From: Gammaproteobacteria bacterium
Lineage (GTDB): Bacteria > Pseudomonadota > Gammaproteobacteria > UBA9339
Assembly (NCBI GenBank): GCA_018814965.1
Contig: JAHIYS010000237.1
Span: 1-14,172 of the forward strand
Reading direction: 5' to 3'
DNA length: 14,172 bases
Part shown: positions 1-7,250 of the stretch, in pieces
Layout: every line of letters begins with the position of its first letter
Position numbering within the stretch: position 1 is the stretch's first letter
Translations under genes and position numbers: made by a program
Notes under the pieces: generated by a model
What the model saw: the letters and a program-made list of their open reading frames with translations, nothing else
Database searches by the model: none
What the model was told of the DNA's origin: nothing

Positions 1-2
1 CC

Positions 3-410
3 CAAAATAACAATATTTGGGTTGTAACCAATAAAAAACTATTCTCAAGCACCAATAATGGTAAAACTTGGAAATCTGAATCTTTGGCAATAGGCGATTA
101 CACAATAATATTTTTCCCAACCATCGACACTCTTAACAATAAATTAAGCCCAAAGCAAACTTTGCACAGCATACTACGAAAATTTGATTATCTGATTCCA
201 AAAGCTCAAAGTCAAAGTCTTAATAATACGGAAGCTGGAAATATTCTTGGAATAAACAGCACTGGGACTGTAAATTGCAAAGAAGTTAAAATAGCTTACC
301 GTAAATTATCATATATGACTCATCCCGACAAAAATCAAAATGATTTGAAGGCTGCAGAATCGGCCCAATCTTTATTAAATGCTGCATATGAAGCATTATG
401 CTCTAAATAG
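3..410 (+). CDS. C-terminal part of an Asp-box (BNR-like) protein ending in a J-domain; 5' end outside the window
   Basis: The reading frame is open from base 3, with no stop back to the window edge, and ends at TAG 408-410, so 135 C-terminal residues are visible. Visible residues 16-23 (STNNGKTW) fit the Asp-box pattern S-x-[DN]-x-G-x-[TS]-W of BNR/sialidase-type beta-propeller repeats, preceded by a short strand-like stretch (IWVVTN). Residues about 75-132 look like a J-domain: an ILGI element, a helix with AYRKLSY, the HPD motif at 107-109 followed by KN, and a closing helix ending NAAYEAL. J-domains stimulate the ATPase of Hsp70 through HPD, so an Hsp70 co-chaperone role is inferred. A C-terminal J-domain behind propeller-like repeats is an uncommon order; most DnaJ proteins carry it at the N-terminus. 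A TTG at 84 could start a 108-residue protein, but that would drop the Asp-box and is less likely. The full architecture is unknown. Confidence 0.72.
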   Translation, partial: QNNNIWVVTNKKLFSSTNNGKTWKSESLAIGDYTIIFFPTIDTLNNKLSPKQTLHSILRKFDYLIPKAQSQSLNNTEAGNILGINSTGTVNCKEVKIAYRKLSYMTHPDKNQNDLKAAESAQSLLNAAYEALCSK

Positions 411-418
411 CATTTTAC

Positions 419-459
419 AACCCACGATCTTGCAATGTAAGTCCGCGGGATCGTGGGTT
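419..459. terminator. Hairpin downstream of the J-domain gene, possible terminator
   Basis: An 11-base perfect inverted repeat (AACCCACGATC at 419-429, GATCGTGGGTT at 449-459) encloses a 19-base loop, starting 8 bases after the J-domain stop codon. Its position suits transcription termination, but only ATTT follows on the + strand and no T-run follows on the - strand, so it is a weak candidate for a classical intrinsic terminator. The right side contains CCGCGGGATC, which recurs at 602-611, so it may instead be a dispersed palindromic repeat. Confidence 0.45.
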
Positions 460-509
460 ATTTCTATGCAGACTATAGCGCCTTCCGAAAGGCTACACCC
501 TATTTAAGC

Positions 510-562
510 GTTGTTGCAATCAGAAGTTTTTTGCTATTTTTCTCTAGGCCCCGTTCTTCAAC
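510..562 (-). repeat. 53-base repeat, copy 1 (inverted relative to 13958-14010)
   Basis: Read on the - strand, these 53 bases align without gaps to 13958-14010 with 45 of 53 identical by hand count. The best conserved part is AAAAAACTTC and then GATTGCAACAAC. Copy 1 also contains a perfect hairpin, CCCCGTT-CTTC-AACGGGG (550-567), that straddles its end; copy 2 has lost the pairing. The origin is unknown: it could be a non-autonomous mobile-element remnant or a shared intergenic element. Confidence 0.65.
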
Positions 563-589
563 GGGGCGACAAAGAACTAAAGCTGTTGT

Positions 590-614
590 CTGGCGGCTTG
601 ACCGCGGGATCCAG
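590..614. repeat. Degenerate GC-rich palindrome
   Basis: The stretch has nested pairing: GCGG (593-596) with CCGC (602-605) across a short loop, and CTGG (590-593) with CCAG (611-614). It resembles, from memory, dispersed palindromes with the core GCGGCTTGACCGCGGGATCC found in several AT-rich intracellular proteobacteria. The left arm is degraded. It shares the 10-mer CCGCGGGATC with the hairpin at 419-459. Confidence 0.3.
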
Positions 615-754
615 AATACAAGATTTTCAGATTGCAAGACCCCCATTATACAAGCAAGCACTCTGTTTAAGCTGCACAAAAGCATCTTGCTTTGTATTGC
701 TTATCGTTTCTAATAACGATGTTTTAGCAAATAACAAAGTCCCTACTTACGGCC

Positions 755-3193
755 TCAAAAATAAAACAGCTCCTTTAAAGTTGGAATAGTTAAAACTGCG
801 GTTAAAAAACTCAAGGTTGTAAAAACCACTATCCATAAAACACGATTAGATAAAATATCCCTATTTGCCAATGAAAAATGCTCAGAAAGATTAACAAAAA
901 TTAGTGCAATATTAGATATAACTAGAACAGCAAAAACAAGTGCGCGAGTATCAGTTTCGCTCCAACCCAAAAATTTAGTTACTAGCAAAGCACCCAAACT
1001 CAAAACTAAAACTCCAAAACCTTGCATCAAACCCAAAAAAACACTCCTACGATTAAAAAGTTTTTCCTTACTCCGTCTGGGTGGACACATCATTATATCG
1101 GCCTCTTCAGGTGCAGCCTCAAACACAATAGAACAGGTCGGATCGATAATTAACTGAAGAAACACTATATGAATTGGCCAAAGTAGTAACGGCCATTTAA
1201 ATATAACCGGGATTGCCGTCAAACAAATAATCGGTAAATGAACCGCTAAAAGATAAACCATGGCTTTTTTGATATTAGTATAAATTCTCCGACCTAATCT
1301 AATAGATGTAACCAACGATGAAAAATCATCATTAAGTAAGACTAAGCCTGCTGACTCTCTAGCAACATCAGTACCACGCCCACCCATCGCTACCCCAATA
1401 TTAGCAGATTTAAGTGCTGGAGCATCATTCACCCCATCACCAGTCATAGCTACAACTTCGCCGTTAGCTTTTAATGCATTCACAATTCGTAATTTTTGTT
1501 CAGGCAAAATTCGTGCAAAAATATTTATATCTTTAATTCTTTTCTCTAGATCCTCATCACTTATTTGGGCAAGTTCATCCCCTGTAAACGCTCCTTTAGC
1601 TGCATTTAATCCGATCTGTGAGGCTATCTCCTTAGCTGTGCTAAGATAGTCACCCGTAATCATAATCACTCTAATGCCTGCCTGATAACAGCTCCTTACC
1701 GACTCGAAAACATTGGGTCTAATAGGATCCTCTAACCCGATCAAACCTAAAAATTCAAAGTTAAAATCATGCTGCCCATCTGGAAGTTTCTTTTGGGGAA
1801 AACTAGCTTTAGCAACACCGATCACCCTTAATCCTTTATGAGCCATTACCTCAACTTCAGACTGTATCTCTTTGATTTTATTCTGATCCAAATGGCATAA
1901 TTCAAAAATATCTTCTGGAGCTCCTTTAGCTGCAATTACATAATGCTTTCCATTTGTTGACTCCCATACCTGCGACATTGCTAACAACTTCCGTGATAAT
2001 GGATACTGATGAATTAACTGCCAAGATTGATGCCAATGCTCACTGTTTTTTAAATAGCACTCTCCAAAACTCTTAATAGCAATCTCCATCTGGTCAAAAG
2101 GATCTCGCTGACTGGCTAAAACCCCATACTCCATCAACTGATGAAAATTTTCCGATAAAGTTGAACCAAAGACCCCAGAACTATCATCGCCATCAAATAA
2201 TTGACTTACTGTCATCCGGTTTTGAGTAATAGTTCCAGTTTTATCAACACAAAGCACAGTGGCAGAACCCAAAGCCTCCACCGCCGGGATCTCTCTAGTT
2301 AAAACCTTGCTCAACGCTATTCTTCTTGTGCCAAGCGCGAGAAAAACTGTAATAACCACAGGTAACTCTTCAGGTAAAATCGCCATTGCCAAAGTGATTC
2401 CTACCAAAGAACCCTGCAACCAATCCATCCTTGTTACGCCATAAATAATTACAACCAACGCACAGATTATAAAACCAAAAATCGCAAAATTGCGCACCAA
2501 AGAATCGGTTTCTTTTTGTAATCTGGTACGGTCGGTACTTAGAGTATTGAGGCTAACACCAATCCTACCCATTTCAGTATTGATCCCTGTCGCTATGACC
2601 TTAGCATATCCATTTCCTTGCACTACCTGAGTTCCTGAATAGACAAAGGGCAAATCATCGCCACCGGATCGAACAATATCTCTTGTATCTGTTTCATCAA
2701 CACTAGATTTACGCACTGCCTGCGATTCACCAGTTAAAATTGATTCATTAACTAAAAGATTTGTAACAGAAAATAGTTTAGCATCAGCGGGGACAGCATC
2801 ACCCTCATTCAAAACAATAATATCGCCAGACACAACCTCCCTACCAGCAATACGGATCCCTTTACCATCACGTATCACAAATGCCCTCGGACTTGAAAGA
2901 TTGCGCAAAGCTATAATCGCTTTTTCACTGCGATATTCTTGATAACAAGTGATCCCCATAATAACTATGACAAAAACCAATAACATCATGCTTTCTGCGA
3001 TGTCGCCCAAAATAAAATATAAAGCAACGCCTCCTAGTAAAAGTAAAAACATAGGTTCACGAAATAACTTTAATATAAATATAAATAAAGGTGATTGCCG
3101 TGTTTGCGGTAATTCGTTAAAACCATCACGCCGCAATCTTAAAGCAGCATCTTTGGAGGAAAGACCGGAGATTTTTTGAATATCGGTAGCCAT
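755..3193 (-). CDS. P2-type (Ca2+-ATPase-like) cation-transporting ATPase
   Basis: An 812-residue inner-membrane ion pump with every core P-type element. An N-terminal cation-ATPase domain is followed by two helices; the actuator TGES lies at about 154-157; M4 carries PEELP at 274-278; the phosphorylated Asp is D317 in DKTGT; the nucleotide-binding KGAPE lies at 423-427; the hinge is MTGDGVNDAP at 583-592. The M6 region reads QLIIDPTCSIVFE (about 680-692). This layout is that of P2A-like bacterial pumps, and Ca2+ efflux is the best guess, but the transported ion cannot be fixed from sequence. I place the start at ATG 3193, since the domain begins just after it; an in-frame ATG at 3265 would add 24 residues encoded largely by a palindromic repeat. 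No Shine-Dalgarno precedes 3193; a TATAAT sits 6 bases upstream. It lies downstream of ileS but apparently has its own promoter. Confidence 0.9.
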   Translation of the reverse strand: MATDIQKISGLSSKDAALRLRRDGFNELPQTRQSPLFIFILKLFREPMFLLLLGGVALYFILGDIAESMMLLVFVIVIMGITCYQEYRSEKAIIALRNLSSPRAFVIRDGKGIRIAGREVVSGDIIVLNEGDAVPADAKLFSVTNLLVNESILTGESQAVRKSSVDETDTRDIVRSGGDDLPFVYSGTQVVQGNGYAKVIATGINTEMGRIGVSLNTLSTDRTRLQKETDSLVRNFAIFGFIICALVVIIYGVTRMDWLQGSLVGITLAMAILPEELPVVITVFLALGTRRIALSKVLTREIPAVEALGSATVLCVDKTGTITQNRMTVSQLFDGDDSSGVFGSTLSENFHQLMEYGVLASQRDPFDQMEIAIKSFGECYLKNSEHWHQSWQLIHQYPLSRKLLAMSQVWESTNGKHYVIAAKGAPEDIFELCHLDQNKIKEIQSEVEVMAHKGLRVIGVAKASFPQKKLPDGQHDFNFEFLGLIGLEDPIRPNVFESVRSCYQAGIRVIMITGDYLSTAKEIASQIGLNAAKGAFTGDELAQISDEDLEKRIKDINIFARILPEQKLRIVNALKANGEVVAMTGDGVNDAPALKSANIGVAMGGRGTDVARESAGLVLLNDDFSSLVTSIRLGRRIYTNIKKAMVYLLAVHLPIICLTAIPVIFKWPLLLWPIHIVFLQLIIDPTCSIVFEAAPEEADIMMCPPRRSKEKLFNRRSVFLGLMQGFGVLVLSLGALLVTKFLGWSETDTRALVFAVLVISNIALIFVNLSEHFSLANRDILSNRVLWIVVFTTLSFLTAVLTIPTLKELFYF

Positions 3194-3199
3194 ATAGAA

Positions 3200-3229
3200 A
3201 TTATACCAAGTTGTTATTGCACGGAGCAA
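3200..3229 (-). promoter_or_regulatory. Putative sigma-70 promoter of the cation ATPase
   Basis: On the - strand, TTGCTC (3229-3224) and a perfect TATAAT (3205-3200) are separated by 18 bases. The -10 ends 6 bases before the chosen ATG (3193), so transcription would start at about the start codon and give a leaderless message. The -35 match is poor (3 of 6). Confidence 0.45.
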
Positions 3230-3234
3230 ACATG

Positions 3235-3292
3235 GTAGGCGCAAGCTAAAGCTTGCGCAACCCAAATAACGCAGGCTTTAGCCTGCGCCTAG
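3235..3292. repeat. Double-hairpin palindromic repeat, copy A
   Basis: Two hairpins lie back to back. The left is GCGCAAGCTAAAGCTTGCGC, the right CGCAGGCTTTAGCCTGCG, and the outer TAGGCGC/GCGCCTA bases let the whole unit pair as one larger palindrome. It sits between the ileS stop and the ATPase promoter. A related copy is at 8243-8313. Relative to the right hairpin, the left one has A-T pairs in place of G-C pairs at the same step, so pairing is kept although bases changed. This is REP/BIME-like. It may also help end ileS transcription. Confidence 0.8.
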
Positions 3293-3345
3293 CAACTCTC
3301 AAATCATTTCAACTTAAAACCCGCACCTACCACAAAATAAACAGG

Positions 3346-6201
3346 TCAAGCATATAAACGTATTTCACCAGCACCCTCTAAATTCTCCACACACCTGCCA
3401 CACAACTCTGGATGCTCTTGATTCGAACCAACATCCTCACAATAGTGCCAACAACGGGAACACTTTTTATAAGGAGATGAAGATGCAGCTAATTTTAACC
3501 CGGGGATTCCTGTAACTATTGCGTCTTCAGGAGCAGATGAAAGCTCGCTGACCGCGGCAGATGAAGTAATTAATACAAAACGTAACTCGTCTTTTAATTT
3601 TCTAAGAACCGACAATATTTTGTCATCACAATATAAAGTTACAAAAGCAGCGAGACTTGAGCCAATAACACCACTTACCCTTAGTTTTTCAAGCTCCTTA
3701 TTAACCTCTGCTCTATAATTTTTGATCTCACTCCAATCATTGTCCGTTATCTGATCTTGCGTTAGATCAAAATCAGTTTCGTTAACTATCTCACTCCAAC
3801 GGGACATGAAAACTGATTCTGCTCTGGAACTTATCCCTTTAGCTTTATCCATTTCTCGCATCTCTTGCCAAATCTCTTCGGCAGTAAAACTTAAAATAGG
3901 AGCAGTTAAGCGCACCAGAATCTCTAAAATATGAAATAATGCTGTTTGAGCTGAGCGTCTACCCAATCCAGATGCTGCCATTGTATATAAACGATCCTTA
4001 ATAACACTAAAATAAAAACTACTAATATCGTTAGCAAGAATTACCTGTAAATTGTTAGATGCTGTATGAAATTGGTATAAATCATAATGATCGCGACTAT
4101 GCTTGGCTAAATTTAAAACCTGAGTAACTGCCCAACGATCTAAAGGTAACATTTTTTTCGCAGGCACAAGATCAGTTACAGGATTAAAATCAAATAAATT
4201 TCCCAATAAAAATCTAGCCGTATTACGCAATGTTCGATAAACATCTATCGTTCTAGCAAAAATCTCATCTGAAACCACAAGATCATCATGCAAATAAGAG
4301 GATCCAACCCATAATCGTAAAACATCAGCACCATATTTATCAATAATCTGCTGGGGACTAATTACATTCCCAAGTGACTTGGACATCTTATGGCCCTTAG
4401 CATCTACAGTAAATCCATGAGTTACAACAGTTTTGTAAGGGGCTTCCCCATCCATAGCAAGAGCAGTTAACAAAGATGATTGAAACCAACCACGATATTG
4501 ATCACTACCTTCGATATAAAGATCAGCAGGAAAATGTAGTTTGGGGCGCTGTTTTAATACACAAAAGTGTGAAACTCCAGAATTAAACCAAACATCAAGA
4601 GTATCAGTAACCTTCTCATAATTTTCTGCATCAACCTTATTCTTTGCATGTTCTTTTAAAAAACTCACCGCTTCTACTTGATGCCAATAAACAAGACCGA
4701 TCTTCTCAATATTGGGAGCTATAATCTCCTCTATCAATCGCCCCATTTCGGGATGGATCTCACCAGTTTCTTTATGAACCAATAATGCTATTGGCAATCC
4801 CCAAAACCGTTGACGCGAAATACACCAATCAGGGCGCTGATTAACCATACTCTTAATACTATTTTCTCCTTGTGCAGGCAACCATTTCACCTGCACGATT
4901 GAGTCTTGCGCTTGTTGACGCAAACTTGCCTTACCCTTGGGAGCACCATCCATGCTTATAAACCACTGCTGTGTCGCACGAAAAATTAAAGGGGTTTTAT
5001 GACGCCAACAATGAGGATAACTATGCTGCAAAGTTTCTTCATGAATTAAATTGTCATGCTCTTTAAGTATTACTATGACATCGGGATTCGCTTCAAATAC
5101 ATTCTTACCCGCAAAAAATCTAGTCGACTCCAAAAACTTACCATTAGCAGCAACCGGATTCTTAATCGGCAGATTATTTTGTAAACCAACCTTATAATCA
5201 TCCTGTCCATGCGCTGGTGCTGTATGCACAGCACCGGTACCAATATCAAATGTAACATGGTCACCTAAAACAACAGGGACTGTTTTATCATCTAAAAATG
5301 GATGCCGAAGCTGTAGCCCTTGCAGCTCTTCCCCAATATATACTTTTTCTACTTTATAATTACCCTCTCCATAACGCTGCATAACCTGGGACAATAAATC
5401 TTCAGCAATTATAAAATGTTCATTTAAAGTAGCACAATTTACTAACACATATTTTAACTTTGGATGCACACAAACTGCTTCATTTGCAGGCAAAGTCCAC
5501 GGGGTTGTGGTCCATATTGGAATACTTAGATTCGTAACTTTAAACTTCTCTGGATTAATCACGCGGAATCTAATATCAATAGCTGGCGAAACCTTGTCCT
5601 GATATTCAACCTCAGCCTCAGCCAAAGCTGAGCCACACGCAATACACCAATGCACTGGTTTATAACCACGTACTACGTAACCAGCATCAACAATCTGCAT
5701 CAAAGATCGTACAATATTCGCTTCATACTTAAAATCCATCGTACTATAAAAATTCTCCCAATCAGCAACAACACCCAAACGCTGAAAACCTTTCATTTGG
5801 ATTTGGATTTGTTCTATAGCATATTTACGACAAGCTGCAATAAACTCCTCCACTGAAACTTTTACTCCCGCCTTACCTATTTTTTTCTCAACATTCAATT
5901 CAATCGGCAAACCATGACAGTCCCAACCAGGAACATAGGGTACGTTATACCCCTCAAGCAACTTAGATTTATTAATAATATCTTTAATGACTTTATTAAA
6001 AGCATGACCCAAATGGATATCACCATTAGAATATGGAGGACCATCATGGAGCACAAAGTTTCCTCGAGAATTTTCAGTGGTAATAAAACTTTTATAGAGG
6101 TCAAGTTGTTGCCAGAATTCAAGCATTTTGGGCTCACGTGTTGGCAAGTTAGCTTTCATAGGAAAACCAGTCTCGGGTAAATTCACTGAATAAGTTGTCA
6201 T
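3346..6201 (-). CDS. ileS: Isoleucyl-tRNA synthetase
   Basis: A cytoplasmic class I aminoacyl-tRNA synthetase that charges tRNA-Ile and edits mischarged valine. At 951 residues it is close to the 938 of E. coli IleS. The N-terminus NLPETGFPMKANLP is typical of the family. The HIGH motif is HLGH at 63-66 in PPYSNGDIHLGH; the CP1 editing insertion follows; WCISRQRFWGLP marks the second half of the Rossmann fold; KMSKS is at 605-609; a C-terminal zinc finger has C914, C917, C934 and C937. The start ATG at 6201 has a strong Shine-Dalgarno (AGGAAGGA at 6215-6208). It follows the ribF–transporter pair across a 152-base hairpin-rich gap. The usual downstream lspA is missing here; a cation ATPase follows. 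There is no sign of degradation. Confidence 0.98.
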   Translation of the reverse strand: MTTYSVNLPETGFPMKANLPTREPKMLEFWQQLDLYKSFITTENSRGNFVLHDGPPYSNGDIHLGHAFNKVIKDIINKSKLLEGYNVPYVPGWDCHGLPIELNVEKKIGKAGVKVSVEEFIAACRKYAIEQIQIQMKGFQRLGVVADWENFYSTMDFKYEANIVRSLMQIVDAGYVVRGYKPVHWCIACGSALAEAEVEYQDKVSPAIDIRFRVINPEKFKVTNLSIPIWTTTPWTLPANEAVCVHPKLKYVLVNCATLNEHFIIAEDLLSQVMQRYGEGNYKVEKVYIGEELQGLQLRHPFLDDKTVPVVLGDHVTFDIGTGAVHTAPAHGQDDYKVGLQNNLPIKNPVAANGKFLESTRFFAGKNVFEANPDVIVILKEHDNLIHEETLQHSYPHCWRHKTPLIFRATQQWFISMDGAPKGKASLRQQAQDSIVQVKWLPAQGENSIKSMVNQRPDWCISRQRFWGLPIALLVHKETGEIHPEMGRLIEEIIAPNIEKIGLVYWHQVEAVSFLKEHAKNKVDAENYEKVTDTLDVWFNSGVSHFCVLKQRPKLHFPADLYIEGSDQYRGWFQSSLLTALAMDGEAPYKTVVTHGFTVDAKGHKMSKSLGNVISPQQIIDKYGADVLRLWVGSSYLHDDLVVSDEIFARTIDVYRTLRNTARFLLGNLFDFNPVTDLVPAKKMLPLDRWAVTQVLNLAKHSRDHYDLYQFHTASNNLQVILANDISSFYFSVIKDRLYTMAASGLGRRSAQTALFHILEILVRLTAPILSFTAEEIWQEMREMDKAKGISSRAESVFMSRWSEIVNETDFDLTQDQITDNDWSEIKNYRAEVNKELEKLRVSGVIGSSLAAFVTLYCDDKILSVLRKLKDELRFVLITSSAAVSELSSAPEDAIVTGIPGLKLAASSSPYKKCSRCWHYCEDVGSNQEHPELCGRCVENLEGAGEIRLYA

Positions 6202-6235
6202 ATTTTTTCCTTCCTAAATCAATTTTTTGACTTCA

Positions 6236-6331
6236 CCCGGGATATGAACCCCGGGCTCGCCCAAGGGGGAGAACTGCGTTTCTCCCTCTTGGTAATCCCC
6301 CATGGCTTTGTCCCCACCGCAAGCAGCGGGG
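6236..6331. repeat. Cluster of three GC-rich hairpins upstream of ileS
   Basis: Three hairpins follow one another in a GC-rich island: CCCGGG 6236-6241 with CCCGGG 6250-6255; CCAAGGGGGAGAA 6261-6273 with TTCTCCCTCTTGG 6280-6292, 13 pairs with one G-T wobble on the + strand; and CCGC with GCGG within 6311-6331. The cluster begins about 20 bases upstream of the ileS Shine-Dalgarno and ends 22 bases after the transporter stop. It could terminate or attenuate ribF-transporter transcription, or be a repeat insertion. No T-run follows on the - strand. Confidence 0.55.
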
Positions 6332-6353
6332 AAATTAAGATAATACTAATTTA

Positions 6354-7250
6354 TTACAAAACCAGCGGTACCACTTTATCTTTACGATACACTTGAGCAA
6401 AAATAATAGCGCTAATAATCATTAACCCACCTATTATATCTAGAATAGTAATTTTTTCACCACCAATAGTCCAAGCAAATATAGCCGCAGACACTGGTTC
6501 TAATGATAAAATAAGCGCGAATATAGTTGGGGATATGGTTTTTTGCACACTTAATTGCACCATATAGCCCAAAACATTAGCAAATAAAGCCAAATATAGA
6601 ACACCCCAAACCGCATGCCAATTAGAAACCACAAAAGGCAGCTTAAAAAACAAAATAACCAAAAAACTTGCCGTAGTTACAACTAAAAATTGTTGAAAGT
6701 TGAGCACTAAAATATCAACTTTTTTCACCACTGAATCTGCATATAAAACATGAGTAGCGAATACTACTGCACTAAAAAGCATCAAATAATCTCCCCATTT
6801 GAGACTAGAGATACCGCCAGTAATAACCCATAAACCAACGCCTGCCAAAACCACAGCACCAGCGATATTTAAACGCAACTTTTCACGCCCAGAAATAAAA
6901 CTTAAAATAGGCACGAAAATTACAAATAATCCCGCTATAAATCCAGCATTAACTACCTCCATATAATACATAGCTATTGCCTGAGTAACATAAGCGGCGA
7001 ATAACAATAAACCTAAAATCAAACCCTCTTTGGGATTTTTCCAATGTTTTTTTTGTAAAAATGATAAAACAACTCCCATAAATAAAGCGGCCAATGCAAA
7101 ACGATAACAAACTAATGTAACCGCATGCATATTCACTAGGCTTTCTTTAATTACAAGAAAAGTTGAGCCCCAAATAGCGGCGGCAGTTAACATCGCAAAA
7201 TTAGCAGCCATCGGCGTTAACTGCTTTGACTTTGTAAAAGGTAATTTCAT
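6354..7250 (-). CDS. EamA/DMT-superfamily inner-membrane transporter
   Basis: A 298-residue, strongly hydrophobic protein with about ten predicted membrane helices arranged as two EamA repeats (about residues 15-142 and 150-290). The first repeat begins with the characteristic AAIWGSTFLVIKES and contains RFALAALF and NAGFIAGLF; the second contains the family-typical LEPVSAAIFAW and GGLMIISAIIFAQV. Members export or import small metabolites such as amino acids or nucleotides; the substrate here cannot be told. Its ATG overlaps the ribF stop as ATGA (7250-7247), so translational coupling to ribF is likely. Being inserted between ribF and ileS is unusual in gammaproteobacteria and raises the possibility of a flavin-related or amino-acid substrate, which is only a guess from position. 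Confidence 0.9.
   Translation of the reverse strand: MKLPFTKSKQLTPMAANFAMLTAAAIWGSTFLVIKESLVNMHAVTLVCYRFALAALFMGVVLSFLQKKHWKNPKEGLILGLLLFAAYVTQAIAMYYMEVVNAGFIAGLFVIFVPILSFISGREKLRLNIAGAVVLAGVGLWVITGGISSLKWGDYLMLFSAVVFATHVLYADSVVKKVDILVLNFQQFLVVTTASFLVILFFKLPFVVSNWHAVWGVLYLALFANVLGYMVQLSVQKTISPTIFALILSLEPVSAAIFAWTIGGEKITILDIIGGLMIISAIIFAQVYRKDKVVPLVL

Larger units (their letters stand above)
411..754. other. Gene-free spacer with hairpins and degenerate repeats
   Basis: This 344-base stretch lies between the convergent J-domain gene and cation ATPase. Short open frames here (for example 453-713 and 511-789) have no recognisable domain, lack plausible start signals, and run through the hairpins, so I do not call them genes. 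It holds the hairpin at 419-459, a 53-base repeat at 510-562, a degenerate palindrome at 590-614, and a weak AT-rich hairpin (ATCGTT 703-708, AACGAT 715-720) followed by GTTTT on the + strand. It resembles an accumulation of repeat remnants. Confidence 0.6.

Noticed and set aside
84..410. J-domain protein starting at TTG 84
   Set aside because: The frame is open to the window edge and the upstream codons encode a convincing Asp-box motif, so the gene is more likely cut by the window.
453..713. An 86-residue open frame, and a 61-residue frame opposite it
   Set aside because: Both run through hairpins and repeats; composition does not look like protein and no start signal is visible.
511..789. 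A 92-residue open frame in the spacer after the J-domain gene
   Set aside because: It starts at a TTG inside the 53-base repeat, has no ribosome site or recognisable domain, and its end overlaps the 3' end of the cation ATPase on the other strand.
3194..3265. N-terminal extension of the cation ATPase from ATG 3265
   Set aside because: The added residues are encoded by the palindromic repeat and the promoter region and do not resemble the start of the family.
6202..6353. T-box riboswitch controlling ileS
   Set aside because: No specifier-loop or T-box consensus is visible, and T-boxes are typical of Gram-positive bacteria; the hairpins are better described as a repeat cluster.
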